From the NCBI GenBank assembly GCA_902825855.1, contig CADECW010000004.1, positions 1-64,000 of the forward strand: a stretch of 64,000 bases of DNA, read 5' to 3'. The notes under the pieces were generated by a model. The model worked only from the letters and a program-made list of their open reading frames with translations, was not told the DNA's origin and did no database searches. The DNA comes from an uncultured Rhodospirillales bacterium. GTDB lineage: Bacteria; Pseudomonadota; Alphaproteobacteria; Reyranellales; Reyranellaceae. The translations under genes were made by a program, and so were the position numbers. Shown here one piece after another: positions 1 through 8,279 of the stretch; the stretch's first letter is position 1; each line of letters starts with the position of its first letter.

Positions 1-1288
1 CGGCCGTCGCTCTCTGCTGTGCCTCGGCGGCCGCCTTCTGCCGGGCGTCGGCTTCCGCCTTCTGCTGAGCTTCGGCCGCCGCTTTCTGCCGTGCTTCTGC
101 TTCCGCCTGCTGTTTCGCGGTCTGGTCGCGATCGCTGGTCATCGCATTCTGCTGCTGCAAAGGCACGGCTGTCGTCTTGGGCGAGAACGCCCAATATCCG
201 CCTGCCGCGAGCACGAGAACGGCGAACGCTGCACCACCTATGAGCGTCATGCGGCCCTTGCCGGCAGCAGCGGGGCCGAGCGTGACGCCCAGCTTCGCTG
301 CCGGAGGCGGCTGAGGCCGGCCGGAACTTTTCGCTTCACTTTGGGGCTTGCGTCGCGTCCGGACTACGGTGGCGTCGTCGACCGCCGGCATCGCCCTCTG
401 CAGGTTGCCTCGCCAAGCCGCGATCGTTTGCGGGCGATCGTTGGGCCGCACGGCAAGACCAGCATCGATCATTTCCAGCAACGCGGGCGAGAAGGATTCC
501 GGCGCAAGCTCGGCGAGAGGCTTGTAGGTGTCGTTCAGCGCTCGTTCCAGGGAACTGGGCGGTGGGCGTCCGGCGATCGCATGATAGAGCGTCGCTGATA
601 TGGCGTAGATGTCGGTGTAAGGCCCCTGTCTGCCGGAAGTGAGCTGCTCTGCGGCGGCATAGCGCGGTGTGAAGACCGCCGTCAGCCCTGCAGTGCGACC
701 GGCAACCGAGGCCCGCGACGCGCCAAAATCGATCAATGTGGGATTGCCGTTGGCATCGAGAACGATGTTGGCCGGCTTGATATCGCGATGCAGGAAGCCG
801 GCCTTGTGGACTTCCTCCAGACCGTTGAGCAATCGTTCGAGAATCTGCTCGACGACCGCTGGCGGCAGCTGCTTGTCGCGGTTGAGCCGCTGCTCGAGCG
901 TGTCGCCACGCGCCAGCCCCATGACCATGTAGGCCGTTCCGTTGGCCTCGAGGAAGTCGTGGACGCGGACCACCGCGGGGACCCCTTCCAGGGAGGCGAG
1001 AATGCGCGCTTCTTCGAGGAAGCGCTCGCGGCCCCAGATGAAATCCTCGGCATGCTGCGTCGAGCGAGGGACGACCACGCTGCCGTCCTCACGCAGCGCC
1101 AGGGACGTGGGAAGGTATTCCTTGATCGCGACTTCCCTGCCGAGCGTCGTATCGCGCGCGTGATAGGTGATGCCGAACCCGCCTTGGCCGAGAACTGAAA
1201 CCAGCTCGTAGTTGCGCAAGCGCGTCCCCGGCGGAAGCGTGCCGCGCAGTCCGTCCTGACTGGCGTCTGTCGTGTTACCGGTGGCCAT
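1..1288 (-). CDS. Ser/Thr protein kinase, membrane-anchored (partial, C-terminus off the window)
   Basis: Eukaryotic-type Ser/Thr kinase reading leftward off the window. Translating from 1288 gives the glycine loop GQGGFG (about residues 33-38), the ATP-binding Lys in VAIKEY, the catalytic HRDIKPAN (about 167) and the metal-binding DFG (about 187), so the kinase core looks active. A Pro-rich linker and one transmembrane helix (about 349-366) follow. Beyond it starts an Ala/Glu/Gln/Lys-rich tail with a 16-residue repeat, probably coiled coil outside the membrane. ATG 1288 is chosen because it opens directly ahead of the glycine loop and sits about 45 nt downstream of a good promoter. A secreted TPR protein and a small membrane protein are encoded upstream on the same strand; a shared pathway is only inferred. 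Confidence 0.85.
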   Translation of the reverse strand, partial: MATGNTTDASQDGLRGTLPPGTRLRNYELVSVLGQGGFGITYHARDTTLGREVAIKEYLPTSLALREDGSVVVPRSTQHAEDFIWGRERFLEEARILASLEGVPAVVRVHDFLEANGTAYMVMGLARGDTLEQRLNRDKQLPPAVVEQILERLLNGLEEVHKAGFLHRDIKPANIVLDANGNPTLIDFGASRASVAGRTAGLTAVFTPRYAAAEQLTSGRQGPYTDIYAISATLYHAIAGRPPPSSLERALNDTYKPLAELAPESFSPALLEMIDAGLAVRPNDRPQTIAAWRGNLQRAMPAVDDATVVRTRRKPQSEAKSSGRPQPPPAAKLGVTLGPAAAGKGRMTLIGGAAFAVLVLAAGGYWAFSPKTTAVPLQQQNAMTSDRDQTAKQQAEAEARQKAAAEAQQKAEADARQKAAAEAQQRATA

Positions 1289-1338
1289 GCCTACCTGGCG
1301 CTTCCTGGGCGCATCAAACTCACGCTTTCAGCCAGTTC

Positions 1339-1366
1339 ATTATGTTCCGTCTCGCTGGAGGGTCAA
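1339..1366 (-). promoter_or_regulatory. Sigma-70-like promoter for the Ser/Thr kinase
   Basis: Reading the minus strand, TTGACC (1366-1361) and CATAAT (1344-1339) are separated by 16 nt. Each hexamer matches five of six consensus bases. The expected transcription start, about 1332, lies 44 nt before the kinase ATG at 1288. The rest of the 298-nt gap 1289-1586 shows no gene. The kinase can therefore be transcribed independently of the TPR gene. Confidence 0.55.
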
Positions 1367-1586
1367 GAAAGCCAGCAGGCGTCCGCAAACGACGCCAGCC
1401 GCGCGCACTGGGGGCTGGCCACGCGGGGCGTACGGGGATCGACAAGTTTCTGCCATTCCCGCTTCACACGCGCGACACAGTTCTTTGGATGGAGCGATCT
1501 GAGTGGCGCTCATGTTGGACGCAAGTCGATAGCGAGCGCGCGCCAACCGTCCAACAGGCACTGACGGTGAACAAGCGGCTTGAGTT

Positions 1587-3737
1587 CTACTGCTTGCTGG
1601 AGCGCAGCGAGATTTCCGTCTGTACCTCGTGTAAGTTCTCGCGAACGCTTTGCGGCCAGCCCGGCGGCCCTGAGACTTCAGCTACTCCCAGGCAAAGTTT
1701 TAGAGCCACAGCTGCTTCCTCCAGCCGCTTTGTCCCGGTTTCTCGCTTGCCTAGTGCCTGGAGCGCGTTTCCGAGGTTGTCTTGTGTCCGGGCCCAGTCG
1801 ATTGGCACACGCTCATGGGTTCGCTCCTCCAGTGCCAGACGGAAAGCTGCCACCGCCTCTTCCAGCCGCTCCGTTCCGCCTTCGCGCGCCCCAAGTGCAT
1901 GCAGCGCCGTGCCGAGGTTGTTCTGTGTCATGGCCCATTGGAGTGGCGCGCGTGCGCGCGTAAATTCCTCCAGGCCAGAGCGGTAAGCTGCTATCGCCTC
2001 TTCAAGCGATGCCGTACCGTGCTCGCGCTCCCCGAGTGCAGCAAGCGCGTTGCCGAGGTTGTTCTGCGCAGTAGCCCACTGGAACGGTACATGCTCACGA
2101 GTCCACTCCTTCAAGGCGGCACGAAAGGCACTGACGGCCTCCTCTAGCCGTGCCGTCCCCGTCTCGCGCCGCCCAAGTGTCCAAAGCACGCTGCCGAGGT
2201 TGCTCTGCGCCGTGGCCCAATCGAGCGGTGAACGATCGCGAGTAATTTCTTCCAAGGCGGCACGCAAAGACACCACCGCCTCTTCCAACCGCTCCGTGCC
2301 GCTCTCGCGCCCGCCGAGCGTCGTAAGCACGTTGCCAAGGTTGTTCTGGGTCGTAGCCCATTGGAGCGGTACCCGCTCGCGGGTCCATTCCTCCAAGGCG
2401 GCGCGGAAGGCCGCCACCGCCTCTTCCAGCCGCGCCGTGCCCGTTTCGCGCTGCCCAAGAGCCCAAAGTACGCTACCGAGGTTGTTCTGCGTCCTGGCCC
2501 AATCGCGCGGCGTTTTCACTCGGCTGAATTCTTGCAACGCTGCACGCAAGGCCGCTACAGCCTCCTCCAGCCGCTGAGTGCCACTTTCGCGCTGACCCAG
2601 GTGCCACAGCGCAATGGCAAGATTATTGTGGGTCAATGCCCAGTCGAGCGGCATCCGTTCGCGTGTCGCTTCCTCCAACGCCGCACGATAGGCCGCCACC
2701 GCCTCCTCTAGCCGTCCCGTGCCCCTCTCGCGTTCCCCGAGCGTTGTAAGTACCAGGCCGAGATTGTTTTGCGTCACCGCCCATTCAAAGGGCGTTTTTA
2801 TCCGATCGAATTCCTGGAGGGCACTACGATAGGCGGAGACCGCCGCGTCAAGATGGTCCGTCCTTCCTTCGCGCTCCCCAAGCGTGCCCAGCGCGATGCC
2901 GAGTTCATTCTGCGCCGCAGCCCAGCCGAGCGGCACCTGCTCTCGGTTTCGCTCCCTGAGAGCTGCGCGAAATGCGGCAATGCCACTTAGCAGCGCCGGA
3001 TTGTCACCGAAGTCCTGCCCCTGCCGGGTCCAGCTTTTACCAGCCGATACCCAGTCAGCGCTGCGCGCGTCGCCATCCTCCGTCGGCAGCAGTCTGGCAG
3101 CCTGTTCATAAAGTCCGGCCGCTTCGGCAAAGCGCAATCGCGCAGCCTCGACCTTGGCCTGCTCGCGCACCAGGCTCGCTTCCTCGCGCTGCTGATCGGC
3201 CAAAATTTTGGCCACCGCCTCGCGCTTGCTCCGCACGAGACCGCGCGCCTCCTCGAGCTTCGCCCGTGCAAGGTCGTGGTTGGGCGCCCCCTGCAGGGCC
3301 ACCGCCGCAGCCTCGCGCAGCGCCTGCACCTCCGGATCGGCGACACGGAAGGAGCGGATCTCCTGCAGCAGGCGCACATGCTCCTCGGCGATCTGCGCGA
3401 ACCGGTCGGCCAACTTGGAATCCGCGACCGGTTGCTCGCGCAGGATCTTCAGAAAGCGTGCCACCGCCTCTACAGGGAACCGGCTGTTGGAGGGAATGAT
3501 GGCACGCAGTTCGATCAGCAATGCCTCGCGGTCACCAGCACTGTTCGACGCCGCCAACTCCACCAGCCGCACGACCTTCTCGGGCGGCATGCCGCACATC
3601 ACGGTGATCGTGCTCTTCTCGACGTTTCGCGCAACCGACGAGCAGTCCGCATTCACCCGATCGCCGAGCACCTGTCCGGCGGTCGGACTGGCGGCAACCG
3701 TTGCGACCAAAAGCGCCAGAAGCCCGCTCCGATTCAT
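1587..3737 (-). CDS. Secreted tetratricopeptide-repeat protein, nine 47-residue repeats
   Basis: 716 residues. The N-terminus (MNRSGLLALLVATVAASPTAG) reads as a Sec signal peptide, so the protein is probably periplasmic. Residues about 100-220 are charged and helical, likely coiled coil. From about residue 272 to 695 nine consecutive units of exactly 47 residues follow, each carrying W-A-x-T-Q-N-N-L-G, then LGxRExGT and RLEEAVAAxRAALEE, typical of TPR helical pairs. The DNA correspondingly repeats every 141 bp. TPR arrays bind protein partners; no enzymatic domain is visible. The start lies 8 nt after the stop of the upstream membrane-protein gene, suggesting one transcript. The link to the kinase downstream is by neighbourhood only. 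Confidence 0.85.
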   Translation of the reverse strand: MNRSGLLALLVATVAASPTAGQVLGDRVNADCSSVARNVEKSTITVMCGMPPEKVVRLVELAASNSAGDREALLIELRAIIPSNSRFPVEAVARFLKILREQPVADSKLADRFAQIAEEHVRLLQEIRSFRVADPEVQALREAAAVALQGAPNHDLARAKLEEARGLVRSKREAVAKILADQQREEASLVREQAKVEAARLRFAEAAGLYEQAARLLPTEDGDARSADWVSAGKSWTRQGQDFGDNPALLSGIAAFRAALRERNREQVPLGWAAAQNELGIALGTLGEREGRTDHLDAAVSAYRSALQEFDRIKTPFEWAVTQNNLGLVLTTLGERERGTGRLEEAVAAYRAALEEATRERMPLDWALTHNNLAIALWHLGQRESGTQRLEEAVAALRAALQEFSRVKTPRDWARTQNNLGSVLWALGQRETGTARLEEAVAAFRAALEEWTRERVPLQWATTQNNLGNVLTTLGGRESGTERLEEAVVSLRAALEEITRDRSPLDWATAQSNLGSVLWTLGRRETGTARLEEAVSAFRAALKEWTREHVPFQWATAQNNLGNALAALGEREHGTASLEEAIAAYRSGLEEFTRARAPLQWAMTQNNLGTALHALGAREGGTERLEEAVAAFRLALEERTHERVPIDWARTQDNLGNALQALGKRETGTKRLEEAAVALKLCLGVAEVSGPPGWPQSVRENLHEVQTEISLRSSKQ

Positions 3738-3745
3738 GTCCCCAC

Positions 3746-4291
3746 CTATCTGGAGGGTGTCACCGAAATCGTGCTGTTGGTGACGTTGCCGCCGACCGCG
3801 GAGCCGTTGTTCACGGTGACCCGGCTGCCGCTGTTGACCACCATGTAGCCCAGCACGAGAAGACCGATTGCGACGAGCACCAGCGCGCCCCTCGGCATGC
3901 GATTGTGCTGGATGGTGACATTACCCTCGACCCGGACGTTGCCGGCGGCCGCAACCCCTGTGCCGGTCGAAACGGCGACCCCGGAGCCCGGCCCGGGCCC
4001 TTCCGATGACGCGGCCGCGTGCGAGGGCTGCCAGCGCTCCGGCGATCCCAGGGCAGACCGGGTGTCGCGGCGATCCAGCAGATAGCGTACGACCACCCAT
4101 CCGCCACCGGCTGCGGTTGCAGCGCCGCCGGCAAGCCAGCTCAGGATCTCGCGGTGCTGCTCAAGCCACTCAATCACCGGGGCAACCCATGTGATAGGAA
4201 ACGGATCATAAGCACAATTTTGTTGCCTGATCCATTGCCGATGGTCGCGGGCCAAGCGCGGTTCGACGCGAGGTCCGATCGGCAAAGACAT
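3746..4291 (-). CDS. Hypothetical membrane protein with Asn/Val/Thr-rich segments
   Basis: Not recognised as a named family. From ATG 4291 it is 181 residues; a GTG start nearer the first hydrophobic segment (near ITWVAPVIEWL) is also possible. A hydrophobic segment ILSWLAGGAATAAGGGWVVV lies near the middle and a second one, GALVLVAIGLLVLGYMVV, near the C-terminus. Low-complexity segments rich in Gly, Asn and Val flank the second one (for example GNVRVEGNVTIQHN before it and VTVNNGSAVGGNVT after it), perhaps short beta repeats. It directly precedes the TPR gene (8-nt gap), so the two are probably co-transcribed. The open frame continues upstream to 4510, but that part overlaps the regulator gene and is not protein-like. 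Confidence 0.6.
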   Translation of the reverse strand: MSLPIGPRVEPRLARDHRQWIRQQNCAYDPFPITWVAPVIEWLEQHREILSWLAGGAATAAGGGWVVVRYLLDRRDTRSALGSPERWQPSHAAASSEGPGPGSGVAVSTGTGVAAAGNVRVEGNVTIQHNRMPRGALVLVAIGLLVLGYMVVNSGSRVTVNNGSAVGGNVTNSTISVTPSR

Positions 4292-4336
4292 ATGAATACA
4301 GTGGCGACCCAAGGCGGGTTGCCAACCCTTCGAGAC

Positions 4337-4360
4337 GCACCTCGCAAACGAGCGAGGTGC
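4337..4360 (-). terminator. Hairpin directly after the WYL regulator stop codon
   Basis: GCACCTCGC (4337-4345) and GCGAGGTGC (4352-4360) form a perfect 9-bp stem with a 6-nt loop, beginning at the last base of the regulator's stop codon. On the minus strand the following bases are not U-rich, so this may be a weak terminator or an RNA-protecting 3' hairpin. On the plus strand a U-richer tail follows, but no plus-strand gene precedes it. Confidence 0.4.
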
Positions 4361-5058
4361 TATTTCTCGCTGGCTTCCTTGGTCCGCTCGCGCTCGCGCC
4401 ATTCCTTCAGCATGGCCTGGCGCCGACGCGGATAGCGCTTCTCTGTCATGTTCAGCACGACGATGCGGTCGGTGCGGAAGTGGCGGTAGTCCTCGCGCAG
4501 CTCGCACCACGCCACGACCACGCGCACCTTCTCGAAGAAGCTGAGCGCAAACGGCCAGATGGTGCGCTTGCTGTCGGCGCCGTTGGTGTCGCGGTAGGAG
4601 AGGCCGATCTTGCGCTCGGTGCGGATGGCCTGGCGGATCTTGGGCAGTTGCGCATCGCCCGCCGCGATGGGATCGCCCGGCCCGATCAGCAGGCCGGACT
4701 CGTCGAGCGTCTCACGCAGGTCCTTCGGCAGGACGGCGCCGATCTTGGCCAGGACATTGGCGGCAGCATCGGCCAGGGCGCGGTCGGCGCGCTGATGCAC
4801 CCAGCGCGAGCCCAGCACCAGCGCCTCGATCTCCTCCTCGCTGAACATCAGCGGCGGCAGCATGAATCCCGGCCGCAGCACGTAGCCCACGCCGGCCTCG
4901 CCATCGATGTGCGCGCCCTCGGCCTTCAGCAGTTCGATGTCGCGATAGAGCGTGCGCAGCGACACGCCGGTCGCTTCGGCAAGCGTGGCACCGCTCACCG
5001 GATGACGATGACGGCGCAGCACCTGGATCAGGTCGAGAAGACGTTGGGCGCGCGACAC
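4360..5058 (-). CDS. YafY-family transcriptional regulator (HTH + WYL)
   Basis: 232 residues. The N-terminal winged helix-turn-helix (about 1-60, with GVSLRTLYRDIELLKAEGA as recognition region) is typical of the HTH_11/DeoR-like class. The C-terminal half (about 140-215) is a WYL sensor domain, with KIGLSYRDTNG and VAWCELREDYRHFRTDRI. WYL regulators sense ligands or nucleic acid and commonly control a neighbouring or divergent gene. Here the divergent gene encodes a lipid kinase, and an imperfect palindrome lies in the gap between them. Start 5058 gives the canonical MSRAQRLLDLIQVLRRH beginning of this family. Confidence 0.9.
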   Translation of the reverse strand: MSRAQRLLDLIQVLRRHRHPVSGATLAEATGVSLRTLYRDIELLKAEGAHIDGEAGVGYVLRPGFMLPPLMFSEEEIEALVLGSRWVHQRADRALADAAANVLAKIGAVLPKDLRETLDESGLLIGPGDPIAAGDAQLPKIRQAIRTERKIGLSYRDTNGADSKRTIWPFALSFFEKVRVVVAWCELREDYRHFRTDRIVVLNMTEKRYPRRRQAMLKEWRERERTKEASEK

Positions 5059-5077
5059 GCTACCCTCTTACCTAGGT

Positions 5078-5100
5078 CTGCTGTCAGTTTATGGCAGTAG
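5078..5100. promoter_or_regulatory. Candidate operator palindrome for the WYL regulator
   Basis: CTGCTGTCA (5078-5086) and TGGCAGTAG (5092-5100) form an imperfect palindrome, 7 of 9 pairs matching, around a 5-bp centre. It sits in the short gap between the regulator start (5058, minus) and the lipid kinase start (5127, plus). That is where an autoregulatory operator would be expected. It swallows the alternative ATG at 5091, which favours 5127 as the kinase start. Confidence 0.35.
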
Positions 5101-5126
5101 CGCCAAAGCAACCAGACGTGAGCAGC

Positions 5127-6056
5127 ATGCGCGTCGCCGTGATCGTCAACCCGGCCGCCCGCAAGGGCAGGGCGCTGGCGCGCTGGCCGGCCATCCAGGC
5201 CGAACTGGCGACGCGCCTGGGCCCGGTCGAGCCGATGTTCACCGAGGCGCCTGGGCATGCAACCCATCTCGCCCGTAACGCCTTGGCCCGAGGCATACGC
5301 CGCTTCGTGGCCGTGGGCGGTGATGGCACGGCGAACGAGACCCTGAACGGCCTGCTCGACGCCTCCGGCCGCCTGATCTTCCCCGACGCCGTGCTCTGCC
5401 CGGTGCCGGCAGGCACGGCCAACGAGCTCAGCCGGGCGCTCGGCCACCTGGCGGCCGTCGGCCATGCCTTCGATGCCGCCGCGAGTTCGCGCACTCGACC
5501 CATCGACCTGATGCGGGTGCGCTGTACGGGTCTCGACGGCAGGCCGGTCGATCGATTCGGCTACCTGATCGTGGCCCTGGGGCTCGCGGCCACCGTCAGC
5601 CATCGCACCTCCCGATCGCGCTGGCTGAAGAAGCTGGGCGAGATCGCTTATCTCCTGATGACGCCAGTAGTGACGCTCGGCTACCGCCAGCGTGATATCT
5701 CGATAGAAATCGATGGCGTGCCCACCGGGACGCGGCAGCTGTTCACCGCCATGGTCGGAAACACCGAGAATGGCGGCGGCGGCATGAAGCTGCTGCCGGG
5801 CGCCCGTTTCGATGATGGGGTGCTCGACCTGATCGAGATGGGCGGCGTGTCGCGGCTCGAGGTCCTGACGAAGATTCTGCCCAAGCTCTACAGCGGCGCC
5901 CACGTCCGCCATCCCAAGGTAAGGATGGCCCGTGGCACGTCCTTTCGCTTCCACGCGGACGTGGAAATCCTGGTCGACCTCGACGGCGAGACGGTCGGAC
6001 GCTTGCCCCTGGAGGTCACCGTTCTGCCACAGGCCTTCAGGGTCGGTACGGTTTAA
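5127..6056 (+). CDS. Diacylglycerol kinase-family lipid kinase
   Basis: 309 residues from ATG 5127. Family members phosphorylate diacylglycerol, sphingosine or related lipids at the cytoplasmic membrane face using ATP. The DAGK catalytic domain is recognisable from MRVAVIVNPAARKG through the nucleotide-binding FVAVGGDGTANETLNGLL; the C-terminal beta domain contains MVGNTENGGGGMKLLPGA and ends in a YegS/BmrU-like DGETVG region. ATG 5127 is chosen over 5091 because family proteins begin at this motif, GTGAGC precedes it, and 5091 lies within the palindrome. Divergent from the WYL regulator. The exact lipid substrate cannot be read. Confidence 0.88.
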   Translation: MRVAVIVNPAARKGRALARWPAIQAELATRLGPVEPMFTEAPGHATHLARNALARGIRRFVAVGGDGTANETLNGLLDASGRLIFPDAVLCPVPAGTANELSRALGHLAAVGHAFDAAASSRTRPIDLMRVRCTGLDGRPVDRFGYLIVALGLAATVSHRTSRSRWLKKLGEIAYLLMTPVVTLGYRQRDISIEIDGVPTGTRQLFTAMVGNTENGGGGMKLLPGARFDDGVLDLIEMGGVSRLEVLTKILPKLYSGAHVRHPKVRMARGTSFRFHADVEILVDLDGETVGRLPLEVTVLPQAFRVGTV

Positions 6057-6108
6057 ACCCACGTTCAGGCAAGCGCCGCGTTCGAGATGGCGCAAGGAGG
6101 CTTTACTC

Positions 6109-6609
6109 ATGCGCCGTGCGCTGGCTCTGGTCGTCCCGGCCCTCCTGTTGGGGCTCGCGTCACCGGCCCTGGCCGACAAGGACAAAGACAAGGGTCACAA
6201 GGGCAAGCACGGCCATGGCAATCGCGGCCCGACCGTCGTCGTCCAGCCGGGCGTTGTGTTCGTTCCCGACCGGGACCGCGCCATCGTCTACCAGTACTAC
6301 CGCAACGAATTTGCCGCCGGCCGCTGCCCGCCTGGCTTGGCCAAGAAGGGCAATGGCTGCTTGCCCCCGGGGCAGGCCAACCTGCCCCCGCGACAATCCA
6401 AGAAGCCCTGGGTTGTGGGCCAGCCGCTGCCGCCCGCAGTCGTTTACCAGCCTGTGCCGCCCGCGGTGGTGCAGCAGCTAGCGCCCGTGCCGCCGGCCTA
6501 CGAGTACGTCCGCGTCGACGACGACGTGCTGCTGATGGACAGGACCAACCGCATGGTTGCCGACGTCGTCAACGACCTCAACGACTACGACAGCCTCGGC
6601 CTCGACTGA
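6109..6609 (+). CDS. RcnB-like small secreted protein
   Basis: 166 residues. ATG 6109 has an ideal ribosome site, AAGGAGG at 6094-6100. The first about 22 residues (MRRALALVVPALLLGLASPALA) are a clear Sec signal peptide. A Lys/His/Gly/Asp-rich stretch (DKDKDKGHKGKHGHG) that could bind metal follows, then a Pro/Val-rich linker. The C-terminus DDDVLLMDRTNRMVADVV resembles the end of RcnB/YohN-type periplasmic proteins. RcnB modulates nickel/cobalt homeostasis in E. coli; a metal role here is inferred. It lies 52 nt after the lipid kinase and converges with purH. Confidence 0.7.
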   Translation: MRRALALVVPALLLGLASPALADKDKDKGHKGKHGHGNRGPTVVVQPGVVFVPDRDRAIVYQYYRNEFAAGRCPPGLAKKGNGCLPPGQANLPPRQSKKPWVVGQPLPPAVVYQPVPPAVVQQLAPVPPAYEYVRVDDDVLLMDRTNRMVADVVNDLNDYDSLGLD

Positions 6610-6620
6610 CGCCTGTCCCC

Positions 6621-8234
6621 TCAGTGGCGGAAGTGGCGCATGCCGGTGAAGACCATCGCCAGGCCCTTCTCGTCGGCTGCTTCGATCACCTCTTTGTCGC
6701 GCATCGAGCCGCCCGGCTGGATGATCGCGGTCGCGCCGGCTTCGGCCGCGGCCAGAAGGCCATCGGCGAAGGGGAAGAAGGCGTCGGAGGCAACGACGCT
6801 GCCGATCGCCGGGCTCTGCGGCAGCTTGGCGAGTTCGCCTGATTCGGCGGCGCGGATGGCGGCGATGCGCGAGGAATCTCGGCGGTTCATCTGCCCCGCG
6901 CCGACGCCCACGGTGGCGCCGTCCTTGGCATAGACGATGGCGTTCGACTTCACGTGCTTGGCTACCGTGAAGGCGAACAGCAGGTCGTCGAGCTCCTTCG
7001 ACGTCGGTGCGCGCCTGGTGACGACCTTGAGATCGTTTTTGCCGAGATGGCCGTTGTCGCGGCTTTGCAGCAGGTAGCCGCCGCCGACGCTGCGCATGGT
7101 CATGCCAGGCGATAGTGGATCGGGCAGCGTGCCGGCCAACAGCACGCGCACGTTCTTCCTCCTGGCAAAGATTTCCAGCGCCTTCGGTGTGGCATCGGGC
7201 GCGATAACGACTTCGAGGAAGAGCTTCGCGAGATCCTCGGCCGTCTCGGCTTCCAGCGTCGTGTTGACGGCGACGATGCCGCCGAAGATCGACACCGGAT
7301 CGCAGGCATAGGCTTTCAGGTAGGCGCTGTACTGATCCTTGCCGATGGCGACGCCGCAGGGGTTGGCGTGCTTCACGACGACGACGGCCGGCTCCTTGAA
7401 CTCGGCGACGCATTCGTAGGCCGCCTCGGTGTCGCCGATGTTGTTGTAGGAAAGCTCCTTGCCCTGCACGATACGGGCCGTGGCGATCCCCGGCCGCATG
7501 CTGCCGTCGGAATAGAAGGCTGCCTGCTGATGCGGATTCTCGCCGTAGCGCAGGGTCTGCACGCGCTCGGCGGTGATGGTGAGGCGCTCGGGGAAGGCTT
7601 CGCCTTGCTGCTTGGCAAACCAGCTCGCGATCGCCGCGTCATACGATGCGGTGCGCGCATAGGCCTTGGCTGCGAGCTTGCGGCGCAGCGCCAGGTTCGT
7701 GGCGCCTTGCTGCGCCTTCATCTCGGCGATCACGGCGGCGTAGTCGGCCGGATCCACGATGATGGTCACGAAGTCGTGGTTTTTAGCCGCGGCGCGGATC
7801 AGCGCCGGCCCGCCGATGTCGATGTTCTCGACGCAAGTCGGCAAGTCCGCGCCGCGGGCCACCGTGGCCTCGAACGGATAGAGGTTCACCACGACGAGAT
7901 CGATGCCGGCGATCTTGTGGTCTTCCATCGCCTGCTTGTGTCCGGAGTCGGTGCGGCGCGCCAGGATGCCGCCGTGGATCGCGGGCTGCAGCGTCTTGAC
8001 CCGGCCGTCCATGATCTCGGGGAAGCCGGTGTGCTCGCTCACCTCGACGACCTTCAGGCCGGCGTCGCGCAGCGCCTTGGCCGAGCCGCCGGTCGACAGG
8101 ATCTCGACATTGTGGGCGGCCAGCGCCTTGCCCAGTTCGACCAGGCCCTGCTTGTCGGAAACCGAGATCAGCGCCCGCCCGATGCGCGCCAGATCGGGCG
8201 TGGGCGAGGGCACGTGTTGCGGGGAAGCAGACAT
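6621..8234 (-). CDS. purH: Bifunctional AICAR transformylase / IMP cyclohydrolase
   Basis: 537 residues; catalyses the last two steps of IMP synthesis in the cytoplasm. The N-terminal MGS-like cyclohydrolase domain begins [16 protein letters not shown] and contains [16 protein letters not shown]; the C-terminal transformylase has the conserved [13 protein letters not shown] and ends with [13 protein letters not shown] and the family-typical GMRHFRH. Start 8234 (MSASPQHV) is preferred over the in-frame ATG at 8267, which would add 11 unconserved residues. Length fits the family. Downstream of ilvA on the same strand with a 45-nt gap. Confidence 0.95.
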   Translation of the reverse strand: MSASPQHVPSPTPDLARIGRALISVSDKQGLVELGKALAAHNVEILSTGGSAKALRDAGLKVVEVSEHTGFPEIMDGRVKTLQPAIHGGILARRTDSGHKQAMEDHKIAGIDLVVVNLYPFEATVARGADLPTCVENIDIGGPALIRAAAKNHDFVTIIVDPADYAAVIAEMKAQQGATNLALRRKLAAKAYARTASYDAAIASWFAKQQGEAFPERLTITAERVQTLRYGENPHQQAAFYSDGSMRPGIATARIVQGKELSYNNIGDTEAAYECVAEFKEPAVVVVKHANPCGVAIGKDQYSAYLKAYACDPVSIFGGIVAVNTTLEAETAEDLAKLFLEVVIAPDATPKALEIFARRKNVRVLLAGTLPDPLSPGMTMRSVGGGYLLQSRDNGHLGKNDLKVVTRRAPTSKELDDLLFAFTVAKHVKSNAIVYAKDGATVGVGAGQMNRRDSSRIAAIRAAESGELAKLPQSPAIGSVVASDAFFPFADGLLAAAEAGATAIIQPGGSMRDKEVIEAADEKGLAMVFTGMRHFRH

Positions 8235-8279
8235 GGCGGGTCTTTTAGACCCCCGGCCGGTGGACACAAAGCGGCGGAT

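Noticed and set aside
1650-2960. CRISPR-like regular repeat
   Set aside because: The 141-bp periodicity lies inside a continuous coding frame and encodes TPR-like units; there are no spacers.
4292-4510. Upstream extension of the small membrane-protein frame
   Set aside because: It overlaps the end of the WYL regulator and reads as a low-complexity shadow.
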